Shown in pieces: positions 23,618 to 32,300 of a stretch of DNA of 64,000 bases. The notes under the pieces are model-generated. The model saw only the letters and a program-made list of their open reading frames with translations. It had not been told where the DNA came from and did no database searches. The stretch is from Fictibacillus norfolkensis (GTDB lineage Bacteria > Bacillota > Bacilli > Bacillales > Fictibacillaceae). Each line of letters starts with the position of its first letter. The stretch's first letter is position 1. The stretch lies in contig NZ_JACSQM010000001.1 of the NCBI RefSeq assembly GCF_014836645.1, positions 620,001-684,000 of the forward strand, in the 5' to 3' direction. The position numbers and the translations under genes are program-made.

Positions 23618-24667
23618 CTATTTCGTTATTAGAGAGCGGGTCATGATTTCTTTAACGGACTCTACCGTTTTAAAGATGTCCTCGTCTGTAATATGACGAT
23701 GAACGACTGCACGCAATCGGCCGTAACCCATCTCTGAGAATACGATTCCCTTCTCACTTGTCACATTCAGGAACTCTTGCCACGAGTAGAGGTTCGGATC
23801 AACTTTAAACATGATGATATTAGACTCGATAACTTCAGGTTCTAGTGTAATCCCTTTGATAGAAGATATTCCCATTGCAAGATCACGTGCACGAGCGTGA
23901 TCTTCACTTAATCTATGAATCATCGTTTCTAATGCTATGAGTGCGGGAGCTGCGATGATCCCAACTTGCCGCATACCCCCACCTAGCATCTTACGAAGGG
24001 TACGAACTTTTTTAATATGTTCATGACTTCCAGCTACGATCGATCCAACAGGAGCGGATAATCCTTTTGATAAACAGAACTGGATGGAATCTGCATACTT
24101 CGTAATCTCCTTCACATCAACACCAGAAGCAACCGCAGCATTAAAAATCCTCGCTCCATCCATATGGATCGGAACATTTTTTTCTCTGCTGAACTCATAA
24201 ACCTCTCTTAAGTAAGAATCCGATAGCACTCTACCCCCACAGCGATTATGCGTGTTCTCTAAACAGATGAGTGCGGGTAGGGCGAACTGAGGGTCCTCGA
24301 CATCAACAGGAAAAGCTTTCTCTAGATCACCGATCGCTAATTCTCCGTTTGTTTGAGTAGGTATCGGTTCATACATGATTCCACCACAGACGGATGCCCC
24401 TCCCGCTTCGTAGATATAAATATCTGATTCGTTACCAACAAGTACTTTTGAGCCTCTTGGGCAATGGGCCATGATAGAAGCCAAGTTCGCCATCGTTCCG
24501 CTCGGCATGAAACAAGCAGCCTCCATGTTCATCATAAAAGCGGCTTTTTCTTCAAGTACGTTCACGGTTGTGTCTTGTCCATAAACATCATCGCCGAGGT
24601 GCGCGTTCTGTATCGATCTCATCATCTCGTCAGTGGGGAGTGTCACGGTATCGCTTAAATAGTTCAT
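23618..24667 (-). CDS. PLP-dependent L-threonine aldolase-like enzyme
   Basis: This 349-residue member of the threonine aldolase (beta-eliminating lyase) family has MDGARIFNA and the PLP lysine in FCLSKGLSAPVGS. Low-specificity threonine aldolases interconvert beta-hydroxy-alpha-amino acids with glycine plus an aldehyde. As the last gene of the NRPS operon it starts inside the stop of the ATP-grasp gene (ATGA). It might supply threonine or another beta-hydroxy amino acid, for example as substrate for the kinase encoded upstream, or use an aldehyde made by the PKS operon. The direction is not decided by sequence. Confidence 0.88.
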   Translation of the reverse strand: MNYLSDTVTLPTDEMMRSIQNAHLGDDVYGQDTTVNVLEEKAAFMMNMEAACFMPSGTMANLASIMAHCPRGSKVLVGNESDIYIYEAGGASVCGGIMYEPIPTQTNGELAIGDLEKAFPVDVEDPQFALPALICLENTHNRCGGRVLSDSYLREVYEFSREKNVPIHMDGARIFNAAVASGVDVKEITKYADSIQFCLSKGLSAPVGSIVAGSHEHIKKVRTLRKMLGGGMRQVGIIAAPALIALETMIHRLSEDHARARDLAMGISSIKGITLEPEVIESNIIMFKVDPNLYSWQEFLNVTSEKGIVFSEMGYGRLRAVVHRHITDEDIFKTVESVKEIMTRSLITK

Positions 24668-25890
24668 TGTAGAGCACCTTCTTCCTCTTTTATTGTGACG
24701 ATCTCAGTTTGCCTTAGTATACTTCTCAGCGTATCGCTGTTTGTATGTGTAGCGATGATATGCCCTAACCTTCCGTAAGCATTCGTCGCCTTCTCGACAA
24801 ACTGACCGTCTTCTACGTTTATCTTCACGTCTTTGATCTCTTCTTGTTGCTGAATTGGACTAACTTCTACGCTACCCGAAGTCAGGGGAACAAAGAAGCG
24901 AATCCCCGCAAAACAAGAAGCAAACTTCCTGATTTCTGGTGGTTGTCCGATCGCGATCTTTATCTGTTGTGTGAGTAGATCGGTACCCGTTGCATAACGG
25001 ATGAGTTCAGGTATCATACCACCCGCTAACCTTCCGTTCATCTCTACAACAAACATCTTATGATCTTTCAATTTGATCTCTAGATGAACCGGGCCATTTC
25101 TCCATCCCATCGTGTTTAGAACTTCGAGTGCTCCTTTCTTTATAATTCCTCTCATCTCGTAAGAGAGGTCAGGAGCGGGAAAAACGTGTCCCATCTCTAC
25201 AAAATAAGGACCTTCCCCAACCGTCTTCTCTGTGATACCGATCAACTGATGATCGCCTTCAAAAGAGAACATCTCGACACTATACTCTTGTCCACCCACG
25301 AATTCTTCGATCAGTACGAGTCTTTTCGCGGGCTGATTCCTCGTGTTCCTCTCGATCTGTAATTGACTCAACACGAACTTCTCAACCGCTTCGTATGTTT
25401 CACACTTGACCACTCGATTCGAACCGCTATCATCGACTGGTTTAACGATACAGGGGAAAGAGAGAAGCTCTTTTTTCTCTCTTAACTGATTCAAAGAATC
25501 CACCGTTAAAAACCAAGGTTTATAGAGGTGTGTCGCATCTTTCAACCAGCTCCTCACAGAAGCTTTGTTTCGGACCGCCTCTACAGCGATCGCCGGGTTC
25601 CCAGGCAGATCGAACCTCTCTGCTAATAGGGAGACCGTGTGGATATAAAACTCACTCGTCGTCGTGATCCCTGCGATCTGTTCTTGCGACACGTTCGTTT
25701 TTATAGAGTGATGAAGCGTATCGATATCGTTCGTGTCACAGACGATGACCTGACAATCTGAAGGAAAATCCTTGTAACGGGACGGGTCATTCGTGATAAA
25801 GAGGGGCTCGACGTTTAACGACCTTGCTTTTTGGATCGCAAGCATCCCAGTTCCTGTCGTATTGGACTCAATAAACAATAACTTTTTCAT
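24664..25890 (-). CDS. ATP-grasp carboxylate-amine ligase
   Basis: This 408-residue ATP-grasp enzyme follows the layout of L-amino acid ligases such as BacD: an N-terminal pre-ATP domain, FPCIVKPVDDSGSNRV (nucleotide binding), LIEEFVGGQEYSVE, and the metal site HLEIK...VVEMNGRLAGG. It forms an amide or ester from a carboxylate via an acyl phosphate. I chose ATG 25890, which starts MKKLLFIESN in the family style and overlaps the previous gene by 23 bp. In the dapdiamide pathway related ligases couple fumarate-derived or amino acid units to a diamino acid; a similar role with the diamino acid proposed here is possible. Confidence 0.87.
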   Translation of the reverse strand: MKKLLFIESNTTGTGMLAIQKARSLNVEPLFITNDPSRYKDFPSDCQVIVCDTNDIDTLHHSIKTNVSQEQIAGITTTSEFYIHTVSLLAERFDLPGNPAIAVEAVRNKASVRSWLKDATHLYKPWFLTVDSLNQLREKKELLSFPCIVKPVDDSGSNRVVKCETYEAVEKFVLSQLQIERNTRNQPAKRLVLIEEFVGGQEYSVEMFSFEGDHQLIGITEKTVGEGPYFVEMGHVFPAPDLSYEMRGIIKKGALEVLNTMGWRNGPVHLEIKLKDHKMFVVEMNGRLAGGMIPELIRYATGTDLLTQQIKIAIGQPPEIRKFASCFAGIRFFVPLTSGSVEVSPIQQQEEIKDVKINVEDGQFVEKATNAYGRLGHIIATHTNSDTLRSILRQTEIVTIKEEEGALQ

Positions 25891-26920
25891 GTAAGCACTT
25901 CCCGTTTTCAAAAAATATGTACGACCACTGATCCGTATCTTGAATATGCTCAATTTTTCTAGGGATATCATTAAGAGCAAAAGGGTTGATCTCTTTGTTC
26001 TTCAGATACATCTCGTCATAGATCGTCGTGTAATAGCGGTCCCCACGGTCCGGGAAGATACAAGCGATCTTCGTGTTAGGATCGACCGTACGACTTATCC
26101 ACTTGGCTACGGCATACACACTTCCAGAACTGTTTCCGGCAAAGATCTTCTCATATCGTGCGAGTTCAAGAGTCCATGAGAATGCTTCTTCATCGTTTAA
26201 CCAGTGAACTTCATCGATGACTGAATAGTTCACGTTCTTCGGCTGAAGGCTGTTTCCGAGTCCGCCTTGCAAACGACCTGGTCGATCGTTTTGATGAAAG
26301 ATAGAACTTCCAGCAGCGTCCACCGCGATGATCTTCACGTTCGGATTGTACTTCTTTAGTCTCTCTGCGGTTCCACAGAGTGATCCTCCGCTACCAACAC
26401 CAGCGATCAAGATATCTACGTGACCCATTTCAGCGATTAGATCATCTGCAAGTTCATGATAAGATCTTGGATTTTCGATATTTTCATATTGTTTCGGCCA
26501 GAACGCATCCGGGTAGCGTGATAGAAGACCATCTAGATAATCAAGCCTCGCCTGCTGCCAGCCGCCACTCGGTCCCATCTCATCCACGATATGTACATGG
26601 ACACCGAGTGATTTCATCTTCGTATACGTTAACTGATCGATCCTCGGATCTGTTACGATATGAACGTCGTGTCCGAGGTAGGTTCCAACGAGCGCGATCC
26701 CCATCGCAAGAGTGCCAGAAGAACTCTCAACGATCGGTGCACCTTCTTTGAGTTCTCCTGTACGTTTTGCTTCTAAGATGACTTGTTTGGCTACTCGGTC
26801 CTTCATGCCGAACGGATTATGCATTTCAAGTTTGGCGTAGATAGAAGCATGTTCTATGGTTTCTCGTCTCAGTTGAACGAGCGGGGTCTTTCCGATTAGT
26901 TCGATCATCGATAGAGCCAT
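25868..26920 (-). CDS. Cysteine-synthase-like PLP enzyme (SbnA type, beta-replacement)
   Basis: This 350-residue fold-type II PLP enzyme has the cofactor lysine in HNPFGMKDRVAK, the substrate loop ESSSGTLAMG and the phosphate-binding GVGSGGSLCGT and AGNSSGSVYA. These features match the CysK/SbnA group, whose members replace the phosphate of an O-phospho amino acid with an amine nucleophile (SbnA uses O-phosphoserine and glutamate). Here it is flanked by a threonine-kinase-like gene and, next in order, an argininosuccinate-lyase-like gene, which points to O-phosphothreonine and aspartate as substrates. The start follows the kinase stop directly (TAAATG). Confidence 0.9.
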   Translation of the reverse strand: MALSMIELIGKTPLVQLRRETIEHASIYAKLEMHNPFGMKDRVAKQVILEAKRTGELKEGAPIVESSSGTLAMGIALVGTYLGHDVHIVTDPRIDQLTYTKMKSLGVHVHIVDEMGPSGGWQQARLDYLDGLLSRYPDAFWPKQYENIENPRSYHELADDLIAEMGHVDILIAGVGSGGSLCGTAERLKKYNPNVKIIAVDAAGSSIFHQNDRPGRLQGGLGNSLQPKNVNYSVIDEVHWLNDEEAFSWTLELARYEKIFAGNSSGSVYAVAKWISRTVDPNTKIACIFPDRGDRYYTTIYDEMYLKNKEINPFALNDIPRKIEHIQDTDQWSYIFFENGKCLHEKVIVY

Positions 26921-27829
26921 TTATGCCATTACCTCCGTCTCTCTCGTGATAGAGTGAAAAGATTGTACGGGATACCCAAGTCCCTTCAATCTGTTCGTTC
27001 CTTCACTTAATTTTTTTTGATATTGGGGGTCTCGATCATGAAGAAGCATACCGATATAAGTCCCACTATGTGCGGTCACTACACCGATGCCACCGATTTC
27101 CTGACAGATTGTGATCAAATTTTCCAAGTGCTTTTTCGGTCTTAACTTTTGGTTCAAGATAGCGCTCCTCGTACAGATCTTTCCGATCCACTCGAGGTCG
27201 TTTGATTTAAAAGCGCTACACATTTGAGATAGAAGTGATTCGTATTCTTGTTTATCACTCTTTGTAAAAGGTTTAGCGGTTCGGTTGAACTGGACGGTAT
27301 CCACCTCGCCGCCCTCATCGATCCCAAGGATGGTAAACGACGGACAGTCTCCTAACGCTTCTTTTAGTCGCAGTTCTTTATGATAATAGACCACGACCCC
27401 GGCATGCATGATGCCATCAGAGGGTTCGATCTCTCTGATAAAGTCTTCTAAGAGGATGACCGGAATCGAAAAGTCATAATAATCCTCGATCGCCCTTGCC
27501 GTAGCTACCATATCAGCGGTCGAACTTGCGAGCCCTTTTCCTTGCTGAAGTTCACTGTTGAGTAACAGATGTCCCCCTAATGGCAGTTCATAGAACTCTA
27601 GGATTCGTTTAGCTAGCTGCAAAGACTTTACTTTCCCCTCTGGCATGATAGAGAGTGTTTCTCCGTCGATCGGAACGAAGGTACAGGTTGAATACATCTC
27701 GATCGGGAATGTGACTAGGAAGTTTTGTTCGTTCGGCAGGACTCCCTGCAGAAGTTCCCCGAACGTGCCACATGATCTTCCATACCCTTGTCTTTTTGCA
27801 GACAGAGGTAAAAGCTCTTTTATTTTCAT
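26921..27829 (-). CDS. GHMP kinase, L-threonine kinase (PduX) type
   Basis: This 302-residue GHMP-superfamily kinase has GRSCGTFGELLQGVLP (PduX-like first motif), the ATP loop GKGLASSTADM, EPSDGIMHAG and the third motif AHSGTYIGML. These are PduX features; PduX makes O-phospho-L-threonine. There is no cobalamin gene nearby, so a role in B12 synthesis is unlikely. It lies between the argininosuccinate-lyase-like and cysteine-synthase-like genes, and its ATG overlaps the upstream stop as ATGA. Likely function: activation of threonine for beta-replacement on the way to 2,3-diaminobutyrate. Confidence 0.9.
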   Translation of the reverse strand: MKIKELLPLSAKRQGYGRSCGTFGELLQGVLPNEQNFLVTFPIEMYSTCTFVPIDGETLSIMPEGKVKSLQLAKRILEFYELPLGGHLLLNSELQQGKGLASSTADMVATARAIEDYYDFSIPVILLEDFIREIEPSDGIMHAGVVVYYHKELRLKEALGDCPSFTILGIDEGGEVDTVQFNRTAKPFTKSDKQEYESLLSQMCSAFKSNDLEWIGKICTRSAILNQKLRPKKHLENLITICQEIGGIGVVTAHSGTYIGMLLHDRDPQYQKKLSEGTNRLKGLGYPVQSFHSITRETEVMA

Positions 27830-29325
27830 ACCATCTGTCCCTTCTCGTGTATCCATTCATCCAATCCTTTGATCCCTGATTGAATCTCGTTATATTTTTC
27901 TACAAATCGCTTTTGAAGAATTTGAAGTTCACATTCCTGAATGAAGATGATCTGTTGTACAGCATCAGGATGAGTCGAGCCCTTTGAAATTTTCTTCGTA
28001 AGCCCCAGCTTCGCGTCAAAGGTACTCAGAAGCTCTTTCTGGCTCAACTTGTTCTCATATCCGTATTGCTCACAAATGTCCTGAAGAAGTTGAACAGACA
28101 CTTCTTTTGGATGGAGACCTTGTTTTAACGTTTCGGTAATAAATTTCCCCGCGATCACCTGTGACTTCCGATAAGGGATCTCGTTTGTTATCGTGAGTTG
28201 GTTCGCGAGTGTGAACCCACCAAAGAAATCTTCCTGACAACGATCTTCGAGGATATCCTTATGAAACTCCATCTGTTCAAAGATCAAAAACAACAGATCG
28301 AGAAAATAATCGGCTTCATTTAAGAGATGAGGAACATTTTTCCCTGCTTCTTTTGAGACCTCAACCAGATTGCTGTACGAAGTACTTCTTTGTCCTAGTA
28401 AGATGTCCACATAATAACTGCTAAAATGGCTGGTCTTGCCTCGTGCTCTCTCTAAGATGGGGTAATTTCGTTTTTGAGGCATCGATGATGAGATTCCAGA
28501 GAGTTCATCGGGAAAGTGGATGAACTGGTATTCACTGCTTCCCCAGTTGATCAAGTCTGTAAGAAAACGGCTCATATTATTTCCAAAAAAGGAAAGGTTC
28601 TCAGCCAGTTCAAGCGTCCAATCTCTTGAAGCAACACCGACCAGCGCGTGGCCCACATATGATGTGAAGCCTAACTGTTTTGCCATCACGTCACAATCAA
28701 ACGGAAGTTCTTGCCCAGACATCGCTCCAGATCCGAGCGGGGATCGTTCGTTCATCTTATAGAGCGTGTCGATCATCTTTTTGAGTGTGACGATCAGGTG
28801 TTCACTAATCGCAGTAAGATAGAAAGAGACCGAGATGACCTGTGCGGATTGATAATGGGTATATCCAGGCATCAAGGTATCTCGATATTCGTCCGCTCTT
28901 GATAGAACGAGATGACTGAGCCCTATCATCTTCTCGATGAGCGAAAGCCACTTTTCTCTTCCGAACATGAGCTGGGCACAAGCTTGGAAATCGTTACGAC
29001 TTCTGTCTAAATGCCAACGTGTGACCGTCTTGTTCATCTGTTGATCGATGAACTTCTCAAGAGTGAGCGCGATGTCTGTTAAGTTCTCTTTGGACTTGCT
29101 ATGAAGCTCTTCTCGATCGACCGCCGATATCGCATAATACAGTTCGCTCGCTTCATCTTGTGTGATAAGATCCATCTTTTTGTAAGCATGTATGAGTGCT
29201 TTTTCGATCGATACATAATGATGTAGATAGTTTTTCAGTTCAAAGTCGAACTGTGGATACAGAATCGTCTCGGTATAGCGTTCATGTGGAGGGCTCGTGA
29301 CCCTCCCTGTTACTTGACTTGTCAT
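27826..29325 (-). CDS. Argininosuccinate lyase-like fumarate-releasing enzyme
   Basis: This 499-residue member of the fumarase/aspartase superfamily is a little longer than ArgH (about 460). The diagnostic loop with the catalytic Ser is SSSMPQKRNYPILERARG. RSRNDFQACAQL and MPGYTHYQSAQV, which bind substrate in ArgH, are also present. Lyases of this group split N-succinyl adducts to a free amine and fumarate. No argG or other arginine gene is near, so it is not a housekeeping ArgH. With the kinase and the beta-replacement enzyme it completes a plausible three-step route to a beta-amino group donated by aspartate. It starts 2 bp after the NRPS stop. Confidence 0.88.
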   Translation of the reverse strand: MTSQVTGRVTSPPHERYTETILYPQFDFELKNYLHHYVSIEKALIHAYKKMDLITQDEASELYYAISAVDREELHSKSKENLTDIALTLEKFIDQQMNKTVTRWHLDRSRNDFQACAQLMFGREKWLSLIEKMIGLSHLVLSRADEYRDTLMPGYTHYQSAQVISVSFYLTAISEHLIVTLKKMIDTLYKMNERSPLGSGAMSGQELPFDCDVMAKQLGFTSYVGHALVGVASRDWTLELAENLSFFGNNMSRFLTDLINWGSSEYQFIHFPDELSGISSSMPQKRNYPILERARGKTSHFSSYYVDILLGQRSTSYSNLVEVSKEAGKNVPHLLNEADYFLDLLFLIFEQMEFHKDILEDRCQEDFFGGFTLANQLTITNEIPYRKSQVIAGKFITETLKQGLHPKEVSVQLLQDICEQYGYENKLSQKELLSTFDAKLGLTKKISKGSTHPDAVQQIIFIQECELQILQKRFVEKYNEIQSGIKGLDEWIHEKGQMV

Positions 29326-29327
29326 TT

Positions 29328-32300
29328 CTACCCTCTCCCTTTAAGCATGTCTGTCATCTTTTGTCCTAAGTATTGAACATATGGAGAACTCATCACGTTG
29401 TTATGATGACCATGAACATAGACCGCTTCTACTTTACCGGTCGTCCGCTTCTCCCAATCTGAAGGGTCGACGATGGTATGAAAGTGGTTCGGATCACGCT
29501 CACTACAACAAAAGACGGTCAGATCGGTCTTGATCGGTTCTGAAAAGATATAATGATCGCTCGCTTGGTTGTTGATCGCCATGATGTTAAGGATACGTTT
29601 TACATCTTCTAGTTCTGCGTTATGAGGAAGTACGTTCCTCTCTTTAGCAGCATGCAACAGTAAACTGTACTGGTCATGTTTGTTAAGACGTTCGAACACG
29701 GTGGGATCGAGTCCAAAGTTCTGACTATAAACGACGAGTGGATCCCTTTTTTCTACCACCATCGTATGATCGAAAGGATGAGCATCCAACAGACCGATAA
29801 AAGCGACCTCTTCTCCCTGATACTCTAAGATACGGGCCATCTCAACAGATAGCGTTCCTCCCATCGACCAACCTGCGAGTAAATACGGACCAGAAGGCTG
29901 AATCTTCTGAATTTCCTCCACGTAACGCTCCGCCATCAAGGGAATCGTTTTAAGTGGAATCAAGTCATCGGAATCATAACCAACGGATTGAATGCCATAT
30001 ATAGGGTGATCGATCTTAAGATGGTCCGCTAGTGGTATATAACAAAGTGCTCCTCCACCACCTGGGTGGACGATGAATAGTGGCGCATTCGTTCCTTCCC
30101 TCTTTATGGGAACGATCACGTTACCTGCAGAGAAGGTGTTTTCTTTTATATGTCTAGCGAGCGTCTCGACCGTTCGATACTGAAACAGTGACGAGATCGG
30201 AAGCTGGACCTTAAACGTCTTTCGGATATATCCGACCACTTCGATCACTTTTATGCTGTGGCCCCCAAGGTCAAAAAAATCATCGTCGATGCTGATGTCT
30301 TTCGTACCAAGAACCTTCTCCCAAAGTGAGACAAGTTCTGTTTCTAATAGAGAAGACGGCCTCTTCTTCAAAGAACCAACAAGATCGTTCTTTGAAAAGG
30401 GTAGATCTTCTTTTAAAAGTTTGCCGTGTTTGTTGATCGGGATCTTTTCCATAAATACAATGACGTTCGGTACCATATAGTGTGGAAGTTCCTCACTCAT
30501 GCGAATTTTGAGTGCGTTTGCCGAAAAACGGCTCCCTTCATGGCGTACTGCAAATACGAACAGTTTTTTCTCTTCTCCGACTTTCTCTACGACGACCGCT
30601 GCGTCCTGAATTTCCTGTTGCTGTAGAACACATTGCTTGATCTCGTCAAGTTCGATACGAAAACCTCTGATCTTCACTTGTGAATCTTTGCGAGAAACAA
30701 AGAGCAAATTCCCGTCGTCGAGTCTTTTCACGAGATCCCCCGTCCGATAGAACCTTTCAACCTTACCCAACACGTCTAACTCCAAAAAGAACGTTTCGTC
30801 TAACTGAGGTTGATTGATATACCCGTTACAGACCCCATCGCCTCCGATATAGAGTTCTCCTGTCACTCCAACTGGTACCATTTCTTGATTTTCGTCCAAT
30901 ACCGCAAGACGATAGTTTGAAAAAGGTATACCGATCGGTGCGACCGTTTCTTTGTGCTCTGGTGTTGTATAAAAATAGGTTGAAGCCACGGTTGCCTCTG
31001 TTGGACCGTATAAGTTGATGAGTGGTACCTCTTTAGACATACGATCATAATAGTTCAAGACGAGTCTGCGGTTCAGTGCTTCACCACCCGTAAAGATATA
31101 GCGCAGTGATTCCGTTGAAGTGAACGATTGGTGTTCGATCAACCTCTCTATGAGACTATGAAACAATTGGGCTCGTGTGGCTCGTTCACTACGGATCAAT
31201 TCTGCTAGATACTCCACATCGAACTGACAGTTCGAGTCGCTCAAGATTAAAGCAGCACCTGAAATGAGCGGGCTAAAGATCTCCGTGATCGATGCATCGA
31301 ACGTATAGTTGATGTTTTGCAGCATCCTCTCACCTTGTTCGAACGGAAACGCTTCCACATAGGCGTTTATATGATTTAGTAGTGAAGCTTGTGAAACAGA
31401 GACGCCCTTTGGTTTACCCGTCGTGCCAGAAGTATAGATCACATAAGCTTCTGTTTCATGGGGACTTCTTAAGAGTTTCGGGACAGACCCTTCCTGGTCG
31501 ATCAGACAGTCTTTCGTAAATAAGACGGGTACCCCACTTAATTCGTACTCTTCATCTTGGATCAAGAGAACAGCTCCTGAATCTTTTAAGATATATTCTC
31601 TTCGGGATACAGGTAGGCTAGGATCTAACGGGATGTAACTGCATCCGATCTTAAAGACCGCGAGCAGAGCGGCCAATTGTTCGTTCGATCGCGTCATCTG
31701 GATACCGATCCTGGAAGGTGCTCTTACTCCTCGCTTGATGAGTTCGTTCGCGATCTGATCAGCCCTGGTGTTTAAGTGTTTATACGTCCAACTTGCAAGC
31801 TTATCCTTAACCGCACACGCTGCTTCGTGCTTTCTCACCGTTTCTTCAAACCATTCATGAAAAAATAGATTGGTAGGATAATGACTCTCTTTAAAAAGCG
31901 TGAGCTCTTTCTTTTCATGATCGTCCATGATCTTCATCTTAGAGATCGGCTTGTTAGGATGTTTTAAGATTTCTTCGATCAACAACAGGTAGTGCGCGAT
32001 AAATTTCTTCATCCGGGTCTTCGTAAAGATCTCTGAACTATATTCGATCTCACCAATCCCCCCTTTTTCATCGCAACCGATATATAGAACGAGGTCAAAC
32101 TTTGATGTTTTCGTATAGATCTTCTCATGCTCGATGAGAAACGCATCGTTCTCTACGTTTCTCTGACCTTCATGAAAGGTGAACATGACTTGAAAAATCG
32201 GCTGTGTGGAGGTGATTCGCTCCGGGTTTACAGCTTGTACGATTCTTTCAAAAGGTACATTGCTATACTCGAACGTCTGAATAAAGTTTTGAACGCTCTT

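Noticed and set aside
26921..27829. Cobalamin pathway threonine kinase
   Set aside because: The sequence is PduX-like, but no cobalamin genes are near and the operon context points to amino acid supply for the NRPS.
27609..27860. Frames antisense or shifted within the kinase and NRPS genes, including many 60-200 codon ones
   Set aside because: They lie inside long genes with clear family motifs and have no start signals; they are shadows.
27826..29325. Housekeeping arginine biosynthesis (argH)
   Set aside because: No argG or other arginine gene is present; the gene is embedded in the NRPS operon and overlaps the kinase gene.
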